16,956 bases of DNA from Anaerolineae bacterium (GTDB lineage Bacteria; Chloroflexota; Anaerolineae; B4-G1), in NCBI GenBank assembly GCA_030612585.1, contig JAUWNP010000091.1:1-16956 (forward strand), in the 5' to 3' direction. The translations under genes were made by a program, and so were the position numbers. Under the pieces are notes generated by a model that did no database searches, had not been told where the DNA came from, and saw only the letters and a list, made by a program, of their open reading frames with translations. Shown one piece after another: positions 8,128-15,845 of the stretch. Each line of letters starts with the position of its first letter. The stretch's first letter is position 1.

Positions 8128-9513
8128 TCATCCATCAGCCGCTCGTTGGCTGCGCTCTTTCTTCTGCGATGCCCGCTGGAGTTGCCAGAGGACGAACCGC
8201 ACTCGCTGGGACATGGTCACGGCAACGTTCCATAACAGCCGGGTGCCCAGCGTGGCGTCATCCTCGCACAGGGCCAGCATCCGATCCCGTTCCAACGCCA
8301 ATACCGTGGCTCCCTCTGGGCCGGCTATCAGATCAGCGCTGCGCAGCCCTTGGTCCAGCATGGCGAGTTCGCCGGCGATCTGGCCGGGCCTCAGGGTCGC
8401 CACGTGGCGAGGGTTCTGGGGTGCCTGTCCGGGATTGTCTGGGTCGCTCCAGACTTCTACCGTGCCGGCTTGTATGATGTACAGTTCATTGCCGGCCTCG
8501 TCTACACGGACGATGTTGGCGCGGGGAGAGTAGAAGCGCTGTCGGCATTGGGCTGCCAGGCGGGTGCGCTGGGGCAGGTTCAGGTTGTTCCCAACGTCGG
8601 AGTGGGCCAGGAACCGTGCCACCTCGCGAATGCGCGCGAATTCATCGTCACCTACAGGAGTGTGAAGTGCGTCGCTGAACAATGGAAGGCCAAGGTAGGC
8701 GGCTACCAGGCGGCGGGTGGTGTCAGGTGTCTCGAAGTGGGGCCAGTGTCCGGCGTTGGGGATGATACGCAAGTCAGCCTCGGGCCACTCGTCGGCCACC
8801 ACGCCAGCATCTCGCAAGGGGACTGTGTTGTCTTCTGCCCCCCACAACACCAGGGAGGGTACCTCGACCTGGCTCAAGCGCCCGCGCAGGTCATTCTCGC
8901 GCATGGCGAAAAAACATTCGGCTCGTGCCCGGCCTTGACCAGGCCGGCGGACATCGGCCTGCAGGCGTATATGCTCCTCTGCGGTGATCCCGGTGCGATC
9001 GGCGAAAGAGGCAGGACGCATCAGGCGGTCGGTGATGCCCATCATCAGGCGTTCGACGGTGGACACGATCAGGCTGCCCAACCCGAAGCGTTCCAGAAGG
9101 GTGATGGGCGAGACAACCAGGTTGATGTATCGCGACAGATGGCCACTGACTGTGGGGTCTATCAAAACCATACGCTCGACCAGGATCGGATGGCGCAAAG
9201 CCAGGGTCAGGCCGATCATGCCCCCCATCGAGTGACCTACGAGCACAACCGGGCCATCGGTCATTTCCTCGATGAAATCGGCCAGTAGATCCACGTAGGC
9301 AGGGATTGTCACACGTTTGGGCAGGGGCGGCGATTCACCAAAACCGGGCAGGTCAATGGCAATAGTCAAAAAGCGTTGGCTCAACAGCCCGACCAGAGGC
9401 GACATAGCATACCATGAACTTGACCATCCGTGGATCAACAGCGCCACCTGGCGGTTAGGCTGGCCCTCTTTGACGTAATGGATCTGCTGACCGTTGATTG
9501 TATGAAGCGCCAC
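8128..9513 (-). CDS. Alpha/beta hydrolase fused to a C-terminal cyclic-nucleotide-binding domain
   Basis: A 461-residue two-domain protein. Residues 1-280 form an alpha/beta hydrolase: HGW oxyanion region near 28-30, nucleophile Ser95 in GHSMGG, acid Asp228 in GAEDNTVP, base His256 in NAGHWPH. The complete triad implies an active esterase or lipase-like enzyme of unknown substrate. Residues about 310-430 form a CAP-type cyclic-nucleotide-binding fold, with ELYIIQAGTVEVW and a phosphate-binding cassette GELAMLDQGLRSADL that keeps the Glu and Arg-Ser-Ala pattern of true binders. No DNA-binding domain follows, so the sensor probably acts on the hydrolase. I chose GTG 9513 because AAGGAAGA (9528-9521) sits seven bases upstream; the longer TTG 9555 start lacks such a site. 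It stands alone, with 126 bp upstream. Confidence 0.88.
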   Translation of the reverse strand: MALHTINGQQIHYVKEGQPNRQVALLIHGWSSSWYAMSPLVGLLSQRFLTIAIDLPGFGESPPLPKRVTIPAYVDLLADFIEEMTDGPVVLVGHSMGGMIGLTLALRHPILVERMVLIDPTVSGHLSRYINLVVSPITLLERFGLGSLIVSTVERLMMGITDRLMRPASFADRTGITAEEHIRLQADVRRPGQGRARAECFFAMRENDLRGRLSQVEVPSLVLWGAEDNTVPLRDAGVVADEWPEADLRIIPNAGHWPHFETPDTTRRLVAAYLGLPLFSDALHTPVGDDEFARIREVARFLAHSDVGNNLNLPQRTRLAAQCRQRFYSPRANIVRVDEAGNELYIIQAGTVEVWSDPDNPGQAPQNPRHVATLRPGQIAGELAMLDQGLRSADLIAGPEGATVLALERDRMLALCEDDATLGTRLLWNVAVTMSQRVRFVLWQLQRASQKKERSQRAADG

Positions 9514-9614
9514 GACATTCTCTTCCTTATGAATGTAATACTGATTGTAGCGCAAAATGTGGTTTTGTGAGGTTACAATTGTGTTACAATATAGGAAACG
9601 TCATTGTCCAGGCC
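9514..9614 (-). promoter_or_regulatory. Upstream region of the hydrolase-CNB gene with 11-bp-spaced direct repeats
   Basis: This AT-richer stretch holds GTTACAAT twice on the plus strand (9572-9579 and 9583-9590), one helical turn apart, around a small ACAATTGT palindrome. A minus-strand TACAAT (9549-9544) could be a -10 box, but no good -35 hexamer stands 16-18 bases upstream of it. The repeats look operator-like; the regulator is unknown. The ribosome-binding site AAGGAAGA is at 9528-9521. Confidence 0.35.
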
Positions 9615-9647
9615 AGACCTGACAGGTTTCCGAAATCTGTCAGGTCT
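9615..9647. repeat. 33-bp near-perfect palindrome at the end of a USP gene
   Basis: AGACCTGACAG (9615-9625) and CTGTCAGGTCT (9637-9647) are exact reverse complements. The inner bases TTTC/GAAA pair too, with one G-T wobble between, so almost the whole element is palindromic. The TGA stop of the adjacent USP gene (9642-9640) lies inside it. It resembles dispersed GACCTGACAGGT-type repeats I recall from several bacterial phyla. As RNA it would be a strong hairpin and may protect or end the USP transcript, though no T-tract follows. Confidence 0.88.
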
Positions 9648-10455
9648 TGACTATCAGCACTGGCCTGTTGGCCGCCAATAGGATGTCCGCGCTCAAGTTG
9701 TCCACCAGGCGCGCGTCAAGGCCGGGTGTGACGTGGGCCCCGGTCACCAGCAGGTCGTATCGGCCTTCCCGGGCCTCGGCGATGATCTCATCCAGCACCG
9801 GGCCATGACGGACCACCGCGCGGGCGGCCACCTCCTCCGCTGTCAACAGGTCCAGCATCCGGCTGAGGTGTACTCCCTCTCGTGAGCCGCGCTGGATCAG
9901 TTCTTCCGCCGACGCATCCAGGTCGTGTGGGAGCGCGCTCTCGGTCAGCGGCAGTTGGGACATCACGTGGAGCAGGGTCACCGAGGCCCCCAGAGCCCGA
10001 GCCAGGCGGCCGGCGAACCGCACGGGGTGCTCGCTCACGGGACCGGCGGAGGAAGTGATCAGGAATCGCTTGAGGTCGCGGGCGCGTCCCTTGACCACCA
10101 GGACAGAGGCTGGCGCGTGTTCGGTGACTCGGAGGGCCACCGAGCCTAGCAGCAGCCGCACCATTCCCCGCCGTCCCCGGCTGCCGATGACCACCAGGTC
10201 GTACGGGGTGGCCTGCGCCTGGCGGACTACCTCCTCGGCCATTCGGCCAGTCCGCTGGTGGAGGACTACCGGAACTCCCGTCGCTTCCAGATCGGCGGTG
10301 ACCTCCTCGGCCATCTGAAGGGCTTCTTTCTCCCGGTCGCGTTCGGCTACGACCAGGACATCCACGGCGTTCGCGGTCTTTCGCGCCGCACGTGTTCCCA
10401 TGTCCAGTGCCGGGGCCGCGTAGGATGAGCCGTTGGTGCAGAGTAGGATCTTCAT
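9640..10455 (-). CDS. Universal stress protein, two tandem USP domains
   Basis: A 271-residue cytosolic protein made of two UspA-type nucleotide-binding domains. Domain one (about 1-125) starts MKILLCTNGS and has DLVVIGSRGRRGMVRLLLGSVA, a good match to the ATP-binding G-2x-G-9x-G(S) pattern. Domain two (about 130-271) ends GAHVTPGLDARLVDNLSADILLAANRPVLIV, where that pattern is degraded, so only the first domain is likely to bind ATP. Tandem USPs commonly act in stress or energy sensing. ATG at 10455 follows the Na/Pi-like gene by 18 bp, suggesting co-expression. The stop codon sits within a palindromic repeat (9615-9647), so the last residues may have been altered by that insertion. Confidence 0.92.
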   Translation of the reverse strand: MKILLCTNGSSYAAPALDMGTRAARKTANAVDVLVVAERDREKEALQMAEEVTADLEATGVPVVLHQRTGRMAEEVVRQAQATPYDLVVIGSRGRRGMVRLLLGSVALRVTEHAPASVLVVKGRARDLKRFLITSSAGPVSEHPVRFAGRLARALGASVTLLHVMSQLPLTESALPHDLDASAEELIQRGSREGVHLSRMLDLLTAEEVAARAVVRHGPVLDEIIAEAREGRYDLLVTGAHVTPGLDARLVDNLSADILLAANRPVLIVKT

Positions 10456-10473
10456 TGTTTTCCACCATCCACT

Positions 10474-11562
10474 TTACAGCAAGACGAGTATCACAGGGAC
10501 GATAAGAATGATGCCCAGGAAAAAGGCGAAGTTCCTGCGGCGGCGGGTGATCCAGGCCAGCACGTTCGAGATGGCCCGCTCGTAGGGCCGGTAGGCCAAC
10601 AGGATGAGGGGCAAGGAGACTATGGTTGCGCAGGCCATATGCGTCACTACTACCGTTACCGCTCGTGGGTCCCCCAGCAGCGCCGCTGCGACCAGGGTGT
10701 CCGCCAGGGTGGAGATGTTCGCCCCCAGGATGTAGGGGATAATGTTCTCCCGGCGCATGTAGCCACGGGCGGAGAGGGGGACCAGGATGCCTACGGAGAT
10801 GGAGACGGACATTGTGAGCAGGGTGATCACCAGGCCCATCAGGAACATGACCTCGGGGCGATAAATCAGCCTGGGGATCTGGCCGAGGTTGGTCTTTTCC
10901 AGGCGAACCTGAGGCAGTGCCTGATCGAAGAGACGGAAACTGAGCGTCACCAGTGCCACACCGACTACGAAAAGTGCCCAGCCGGGGAGGAAGGCCGCGA
11001 GGGGGCCGATCAGTGGCTCCAGTCCCTGGTTGATGCCGGCCGCCAGTTTATCCAGGGCGGGAAGGGAAAGATGGTTGAGCCAGCCCCGGCCGAGGATCAG
11101 CAGACCCATTGGCAAGGCCAACAACTGGACCGAACTGGTCAGCAGAAGGGAGAGAACGCCTGCAGTGAGCGCGGTCCAGCGCTCGTGCCCCCGCAGGGCG
11201 TAGATGAGGCCGGCCAGCAGGACGATGAAGGAAGCGCCCAGGCGGGAACCGGCGACCATGGTGAAGGCAGTGAGAGGCGACAGCGCATCGGCGCTCAACA
11301 GGGCCACCGCTGCGGCCGCCACCGGTGACCCGCTCAGTACCAGACATGCCGTCAGCCAGCCGAACCCCAAACTGTCGGCACCGTTGGTGATCTCCAGGTG
11401 CCCTCCCAGGAGCGGCGCTAACTCTCCGGCTCCCTCTTTCATCAGTCCCAGGGCGAGGGTAAAGAGCAGGAAGCCAGAGAGTGCTAGTCCTGGTTTTTTC
11501 CATTTCAGTCGTTTGCTCTGCTGGTTTCCCACTCGTTGTTCTCCCTGCACTTCGGTATCCAT
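10474..11562 (-). CDS. Na+/phosphate cotransporter-family membrane protein
   Basis: About 362 residues with eight or nine hydrophobic segments. Two related regions, GSPVAAAAVALLSADALSPL near the start and ILGANISTLADTLVAAALLG near the end, resemble the inverted-repeat substrate motifs (GxNxGT-like) of the Na/Pi-cotransporter II family (PF02690). That suggests sodium-coupled phosphate import or export, but the motifs are divergent and another anion is possible. I prefer ATG 11562. The longer frame from TTG 11622 would begin at bases that fit a -35 box, and its first 20 residues do not look like protein leader sequence. No clear ribosome-binding site precedes 11562, so the start is uncertain. 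It lies between two USP genes, in the same orientation as the pst cluster. Confidence 0.72.
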   Translation of the reverse strand: MDTEVQGEQRVGNQQSKRLKWKKPGLALSGFLLFTLALGLMKEGAGELAPLLGGHLEITNGADSLGFGWLTACLVLSGSPVAAAAVALLSADALSPLTAFTMVAGSRLGASFIVLLAGLIYALRGHERWTALTAGVLSLLLTSSVQLLALPMGLLILGRGWLNHLSLPALDKLAAGINQGLEPLIGPLAAFLPGWALFVVGVALVTLSFRLFDQALPQVRLEKTNLGQIPRLIYRPEVMFLMGLVITLLTMSVSISVGILVPLSARGYMRRENIIPYILGANISTLADTLVAAALLGDPRAVTVVVTHMACATIVSLPLILLAYRPYERAISNVLAWITRRRRNFAFFLGIILIVPVILVLL

Positions 11563-11594
11563 CCGAGCGAAGAAGGCTTCACGGAGGTGGGCAT

Positions 11595-11622
11595 ATTCTA
11601 ACACAACCAACTGTGTATGCAA
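11595..11622 (-). promoter_or_regulatory. Possible sigma-70-type promoter of the Na/Pi-like gene
   Basis: On the minus strand TTGCAT (11622-11617) and TAGAAT (11600-11595) are separated by 16 bases. Transcription would begin near 11588, about 25 bases before ATG 11562. It would give the Na/Pi-USP pair an independent promoter downstream of the pst operon. Confidence 0.45.
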
Positions 11623-11886
11623 GTCGGCGTACTCAGACGAACGACGTAAGCATCTGCGGACAATGAGAAGCGTACATTAAGGCCGACCGAAAGCAGGGAG
11701 AACGGTTCTGTCAAGGACAGTGCCGAGTGGATGGCTGGCAGGATGATCACCTCCAGAGTCACCAGGAGACCCGGCCGCCCGCTCAGTGCTCTGGCTCAAT
11801 TTCCCCCCGCGGGCCGTGATCTCGTCGGTCAGTCCCTTGAAGGGCGGGGCGGTGCCCAGGACACCCTGGGCCGCGTGGGGGTAATT
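11623..11886. other. Spacer with hairpin and an open in-frame extension after the USP stop
   Basis: This spacer lies between the pst-chr-usp unit and the Na/Pi gene. A seven-pair stem GCCCAGG/CCTGGGC with a four-base loop lies at 11854-11871, 16 bases past the USP stop, without a following T-tract. After the USP TAG (11889-11887) the same frame stays open for 69 codons to a TAA at 11679-11677. The first 30 or so codons have a coding-like GC-rich third position, the rest do not. No start codon with a ribosome-binding site was seen, so it is not called a gene. Confidence 0.5.
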
Positions 11887-12723
11887 CTATACAGCCGGTT
11901 CCCGTTCATGGCGCACCACCAGTACCGGGCGACCAGCGTGTTCGACGACGAAATCGGTGATACTGCTCACGAGATAGCGACGCAGTCCCTGGGCCGCGTA
12001 GGTCGAGCCCAGCGCCACCATGTCGTACTCCCCCTCACGGACCTCGGACATGATCTGCTCAGCCACGGGGCCGTGACGGAGACTGACCCCCGTCTCGACA
12101 CCCAGGCCGCGCAGCGCATCGCGGCTGGCCTTCAGGTTGCGCCCCTGGGGCGTGTCGGTCTGGAGTAGCGCCCCCCACGCGTCCTCGACCTCGCGCAGGA
12201 TGGGATAGCGGAGCAGCGGTTGGGGGATGACGTAGAGCAGCGTCACCTCGGCCCTGCTTGCCCGGGCGATCTGGCCCACGAGCCGGACCGTCTCGGCCGG
12301 ATACCACAGGTCACCGCTGCACAGGAGCACGCGGCGCAACACCGGCCGGTCGGCCGGGACGACGAGGACAGGTGCGGCCACGTCGCGCAATATGCGCCGG
12401 GTAGACGGGCCACGCAGCCAGCGGTGTATCCGGCCGCGCTCCAACAGGCCCGCGACGATCAGATCGTAGCGCTCCTCCGTCGCTTGGGCCACGATAGCGC
12501 GACGCGGAAGCCCCTGCCGCATGACGGTGTCGCATCTCAACCCGGCGTCGCTCAGGTTGGCACACACGTCGGCCAGAGAGCGGGAGAGGGCTGGCTCCCG
12601 ATTGGGCCGGGCGAACGCTCCCAGCACGGTCACCCGGGTCTTTAGCAACGCTGCCAGCCGGCAGCCGAAGGCCACGGCCGGGCCGCTGCGCGCGGTGCCG
12701 TCGGTGCAAAGCAGCAGGTGCAC
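11887..12723 (-). CDS. Universal stress protein, two tandem USP domains
   Basis: A 278-residue protein with two UspA-like domains. Domain one starts VHLLLCTDGT and contains YDLIVAGLLERGRIHRWLRGPSTRRIL followed by APVLVV. Domain two starts RRVLLCSGD and contains DMVALGSTYAAQGLRRYLVSSI then RPVLVV. Both keep the overall fold pattern, but their glycine-rich ATP loops are imperfect, so nucleotide binding is uncertain. I chose GTG 12723, preceded by a GGGGGG stretch. The open frame continues upstream to 13245, but that part is only a shadow of the chromate-transporter gene. It lies 11 bp after that gene and is probably in the pst operon. It differs clearly from the other USP at 9640-10455. Confidence 0.9.
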   Translation of the reverse strand: MHLLLCTDGTARSGPAVAFGCRLAALLKTRVTVLGAFARPNREPALSRSLADVCANLSDAGLRCDTVMRQGLPRRAIVAQATEERYDLIVAGLLERGRIHRWLRGPSTRRILRDVAAPVLVVPADRPVLRRVLLCSGDLWYPAETVRLVGQIARASRAEVTLLYVIPQPLLRYPILREVEDAWGALLQTDTPQGRNLKASRDALRGLGVETGVSLRHGPVAEQIMSEVREGEYDMVALGSTYAAQGLRRYLVSSITDFVVEHAGRPVLVVRHEREPAV

Positions 12724-12734
12724 GTTTGCCCCCC

Positions 12735-13253
12735 CTAGCGGAATAGAGTGATGCCGGCGAGCCCGGCTGCGATCAGGACGATGGCCGGCGGAATTTTGAA
12801 GGCAGCCATGGCCACCAGGCTGGCCGTGCCCAGCAACAGCGGCGGCCATCCGCGCCAGCCTCCCTCGCCAACGACGTTGTAGGCCGTGACGAGTAGCAGC
12901 GCGGCCAGCGCCGGGGCCAGCCCCTTGACGAAGCCCCCGATCCAGGCTTCGCCGCGCAGCCGGGTCAGCACGGCGGCGATAGTCAGCATGATGACCGTCG
13001 GTGGCAGGATCGCCCCCAGGCAGGCGATGAGCGCGCCCGGTACCCCGCCCACCCGGTAGCCGACGAACACGGCCAGTTGGACCGCATCTGAGCCCGGCAG
13101 GACGCTGGAATAGCCCACCGCCTCGACGAATTCCTCGCGGCTCAGCAACTTGTCCACCGCCTCGGAGTAGAGCAGCCCCACCGAGGCCGCCCCCGAAGTC
13201 GTCAGCAGGTTGACCTTCAGAAACATGATAAAGAGCGACCACCACTTGTTCAT
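12735..13253 (-). CDS. Chromate transporter-family protein, single CHR domain
   Basis: A 172-residue membrane protein with about five hydrophobic segments, matching one CHR domain (PF02417). The typical block SVLPGSDAVQLAVFVGYRVGGVPGALIACLGAILPP is present around residues 50-86. The usual glycine-rich N-terminal SFGGG is replaced by LTTSGAASVG. CHR proteins export chromate or move related oxyanions such as sulfate; the substrate here is not determinable. Short single-domain members normally work as a pair encoded by neighbouring genes, but only one is seen here. ATG at 13253 has GGGAGG four bases upstream and is 12 bp after pstB, so it belongs to the phosphate-transport operon. Confidence 0.87.
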   Translation of the reverse strand: MNKWWSLFIMFLKVNLLTTSGAASVGLLYSEAVDKLLSREEFVEAVGYSSVLPGSDAVQLAVFVGYRVGGVPGALIACLGAILPPTVIMLTIAAVLTRLRGEAWIGGFVKGLAPALAALLLVTAYNVVGEGGWRGWPPLLLGTASLVAMAAFKIPPAIVLIAAGLAGITLFR

Positions 13254-13265
13254 ACTGCCTCCCGG

Positions 13266-14024
13266 TTAATAGAACTCTCCCTCCAGATAGGCGCGCGTCT
13301 TTGCCTCCTGGGGAGCGTGGAACACCTGGTTGGCCGGCCCGTGCTCGACGAGTTCTCCCAGGTACATGAACACGACATAGTCGGCCAGTCGCCGCGCCTG
13401 GCGCAGGACGTGAGTCACCAACACGATCGTATAGTCCGCCTTGAGTTCCAACAGGCGTCCCTCAATGCGCTGGGCCGAGATAGGGTCTAGTGCTGAGGTG
13501 ACCTCATCGCACAGCAGCACCTCCGGCTCGACGGCCAACCCACGGGCCAGGCATAACCGCTGCTGTTGACCGACGGAGAGGGCCGACGCCGGGGCGTGTA
13601 AGCGGTCCTTGACCTCGTCCCATAGCCCGGCGGCCCGCAGTTGCTTCTCCACGATACCGTCCAACGCTTCGCGCTTCCGTATCCCATGCACGCGCGGGCC
13701 GTAGGCCACGTTCTCGTAGATAGACATGGGCAGCGGGAAGGGCCGCTGGGCCAGCAGCCCGATGCGCTTGCGAATCTCGGTCACATCCACGCGGGGATCG
13801 TAGACGTTCTGGCCCTCGAAGATGACCTGGCCCCACACGCGCACGCCTTCGACCAGTTCCATAAGCCGGCTGATGGAGCGTAGCAGCGTCGTCTTCCCGC
13901 AGCCCGAGGGTCCGATGATGGCCGTGATCTGCCGGGCCGGGATGTCCACGCTGACGTCCTGGATTGCTTGCTGGCTGCCGTAGGCCACACTTAGCCCGCG
14001 GATCTGGATCACTGGGTCGGTCAT
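13266..14024 (-). CDS. pstB: Phosphate ABC transporter ATP-binding protein
   Basis: The ATPase that powers high-affinity phosphate import with PstS, PstC and PstA, on the cytoplasmic face of the membrane. At 252 residues it is the family length. Walker [10 protein letters not shown] is at 38-46, the Q-loop at Gln93, the signature LSVGQQQR at 149-156, Walker B VLLCDE at 169-174 and the H-loop at His205. Two motif variants are noted: LSVGQ instead of LSGGQ, and DEVTSALDP instead of DEPTSALDP. ATG at 14024 follows pstA by 35 bp. That spacer is mostly a dispersed repeat whose AAGGGG end serves as the ribosome-binding site. Order pstS-C-A-B is standard; phoU is absent from its usual place. Confidence 0.95.
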   Translation of the reverse strand: MTDPVIQIRGLSVAYGSQQAIQDVSVDIPARQITAIIGPSGCGKTTLLRSISRLMELVEGVRVWGQVIFEGQNVYDPRVDVTEIRKRIGLLAQRPFPLPMSIYENVAYGPRVHGIRKREALDGIVEKQLRAAGLWDEVKDRLHAPASALSVGQQQRLCLARGLAVEPEVLLCDEVTSALDPISAQRIEGRLLELKADYTIVLVTHVLRQARRLADYVVFMYLGELVEHGPANQVFHAPQEAKTRAYLEGEFY

Positions 14025-14033
14025 TGGCAGGCC

Positions 14034-14058
14034 CCTTCGACTTCGCTCAGGGCAGGCT
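14034..14058. repeat. TTCGACTTCGCTCAGG-type repeat at the pstA-pstB junction
   Basis: The plus strand reads CCTTCGACTTCGCTCAGG then GCAGGC, matching the word in the yvcK insert (plus strand 7248-7271, inverted). It fills the spacer between the pstA stop (14060-14062) and the pstB start. On the minus strand its end gives GAAGGGG, seven bases before the pstB ATG, so it probably supplies the ribosome-binding site. Confidence 0.85.
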
Positions 14059-14059
14059 C

Positions 14060-14905
14060 TCAGCGAATCACGTGCCGGGTCAACCGGCGGGTCAGCAACC
14101 GCGCGCTGAGGCTGATGACGAGAACGATGACCGTCAGCACCAGCGCCGAGGCGTAGGCCCGCTGCTGCACCTCCGGAAAGGGGGTGCCCAGTTGGAAGAA
14201 GACGGCCAGCGGGAGCGAGGCAACGGGCCGTAGGAGCGACGTCGGCATCCGGTCGGTGTAGCCAGCGGTGAAGAGCACCGAGGCCGCATCGCCCATGCCA
14301 CGCCCGAAGGCGAGCAGCAGTGCTGTCAGCAGCCCCGGCGCCGTCTGCCGCACCACGACCCGCAGCGCTGTCTCCAGCCGCGTCGCGCCCAGCGCGTAGG
14401 AGGCCTCCTTCAGTTCGAAGGGCACCATTGACATCACCTCTTCCATCGCCCGCACCAGGATGGGCAGTTCCAACAACGCCAGCGCGATGATCCCGCCCAG
14501 TAGCGACGCCCGCAGCCCCAGCAGCAGCATCAGCGTGAAGCCGAACGCCCCGTAGACGATGGAAGGCACGCCCCAGAGTACGTCCAGCGATAGCCGGGCC
14601 AGGTGGACGAAGCGGGCGTCTCTGGCGAAGAGTTGGAGATAGAGCGCTACCGGCAGGCTAAGGAAGAAACTCAGGAGCGTCGCTCCGCCGGCCAGCGCCA
14701 ACGAGCCGGTGATAGCATTGAGGATGCCTCCCTCCTTGCCAAGATAGTACCCTCCCTGGGGCACCTGGGTCAGCATCGCCAGGTTGAGCGCCGGCAGTCC
14801 TTTCACCACTACCGTTGCCAGGATGAGAACCAGGCTGCCGACGACTATCACCATTGAAACAATCATCAGTCCCAGGAAGACTCGCTCTTCAAGATGTTTG
14901 CCCAT
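14060..14905 (-). CDS. pstA: Phosphate ABC transporter permease PstA
   Basis: One of the two membrane subunits of the Pst phosphate importer; 281 residues with about six transmembrane segments. The cytoplasmic EAA loop that docks PstB is clear: [31 protein letters not shown]. The following [15 protein letters not shown] block corresponds to the GETAP region typical of the family, with Asp in place of Glu. ATG 14905 directly abuts the pstC stop codon (TGA at 14908-14906), so translational coupling is expected. It is followed by a repeat-filled 35-bp gap and pstB. Confidence 0.95.
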   Translation of the reverse strand: MGKHLEERVFLGLMIVSMVIVVGSLVLILATVVVKGLPALNLAMLTQVPQGGYYLGKEGGILNAITGSLALAGGATLLSFFLSLPVALYLQLFARDARFVHLARLSLDVLWGVPSIVYGAFGFTLMLLLGLRASLLGGIIALALLELPILVRAMEEVMSMVPFELKEASYALGATRLETALRVVVRQTAPGLLTALLLAFGRGMGDAASVLFTAGYTDRMPTSLLRPVASLPLAVFFQLGTPFPEVQQRAYASALVLTVIVLVISLSARLLTRRLTRHVIR

Positions 14906-15844
14906 TCAGGCTGCCCTCCTGACCGCCCGTAGTAAGATGACCTGCGCTGCCAGTGTGAAGACCAGCACGATCAACAACAGCACCAATGCTGCGGCAAGCA
15001 AGGCCGCGTCGTACAAAGGGATGGACATCATCTCACCGTAGTTGTTGGCAATGAGGGCTGGCAGGGGATAGGCCGCGTCGAAGATGGAGCGCGGCATCTG
15101 GGGAACGTTGCCCACGACCATCATCACGGCCATGGTCTCGCCAAAGGCACGGGAGAAACCCAGGACGATGGCGGCAATCACCCCCGGCAACGAGCGGCGC
15201 AGTACGACCCCCTTGACCATCTGCCAGCGGGTGGCCCCCAGGGCCAGTGCTGCCTCCCGCAGCCCGTCGGGCACAGCGCGGATGACTTCCTCAGTCACAG
15301 AGATGATGACCGGGAAGACCATCACCGCCAGCACCACCCCGCCCGCCAGGACGGAGTAGCCCGTGGGGTTGTCGGCGCGCAGCAAGGGGACAGATCCCAG
15401 GTGCTTTCCGGCCCACGGCGTGATGACGTCACGGATGACCGGCACCACCGCCAGCGTCCCCCATAGCCCGTAGACCACCGACGGGATGCCCGCCAGCAGG
15501 TCCACCAGCGGCTTGACCGTCTCGCGCAAGCGGCGCGGCGCGTACTCGGTCAGATAGATGGCGCATAGCAGGCAGGGCGGCACGGCCAGCGCCATCGCCA
15601 GCGCGGTGACCCAGAGGGTGCCGACGATGAAGGCCCGGAAACCAAACTCGCCGCGCAGGGGATGCCAGTCCGACGAGGTCAGCACTTCGCCCAGCGGCTT
15701 GATGTCCAAGAGCGGCTGGGCGCGCATCAGCAGTGCCAGCGCGATGAGCAGGACCAACGCTGCGGTGCAGGTGGTCAACGCGCCCATCAGCCGTCCGGCG
15801 AACCGGTCTTTGAGTTGCCGGAAGCGTGGCTTTCTCAATGCCAC
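14906..15844 (-). CDS. pstC: Phosphate ABC transporter permease PstC
   Basis: Membrane subunit of the Pst importer, about 312 residues with six transmembrane segments. The first hydrophobic segment is LMGALTTCTAALVLLIALALL. The EAA loop reads EEVIRAVPDGLREAALALGATRWQMVKGV and is followed by the hallmark GETMAVMMVVGN. I chose GTG 15844, one base after the pstS TAG, with GGAG just upstream. The frame is open further back to 15928, but that would overlap pstS by 80 bases with an arginine-rich shadow sequence. A TTG at 15838 is another candidate start. Confidence 0.93.
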   Translation of the reverse strand: MALRKPRFRQLKDRFAGRLMGALTTCTAALVLLIALALLMRAQPLLDIKPLGEVLTSSDWHPLRGEFGFRAFIVGTLWVTALAMALAVPPCLLCAIYLTEYAPRRLRETVKPLVDLLAGIPSVVYGLWGTLAVVPVIRDVITPWAGKHLGSVPLLRADNPTGYSVLAGGVVLAVMVFPVIISVTEEVIRAVPDGLREAALALGATRWQMVKGVVLRRSLPGVIAAIVLGFSRAFGETMAVMMVVGNVPQMPRSIFDAAYPLPALIANNYGEMMSIPLYDAALLAAALVLLLIVLVFTLAAQVILLRAVRRAA

Positions 15845-15845
15845 C

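Noticed and set aside
7902..8135. 77-codon minus-strand frame overlapping the hydrolase-CNB stop codon
   Set aside because: Codon usage (AGA, GGA, many proline and threonine) and composition do not look coding; no ribosome-binding site or family resemblance, and it runs into the yvcK promoter region.
8350..9288. 312-codon plus-strand frame opposite the hydrolase-CNB gene
   Set aside because: Antisense shadow: the minus strand carries a complete catalytic triad and sensor domain, and this frame shows no family signature.
9615..9647. Classical intrinsic terminator
   Set aside because: The hairpin is strong but no T-tract follows on the minus strand, so it is described as a palindromic repeat instead.
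12724..13245. Upstream extension of the USP frame to 13245
   Set aside because: It is fully overlapped by the chromate-transporter gene, which has clear family motifs and its own ribosome-binding site; the extension is glycine/arginine-rich shadow sequence.
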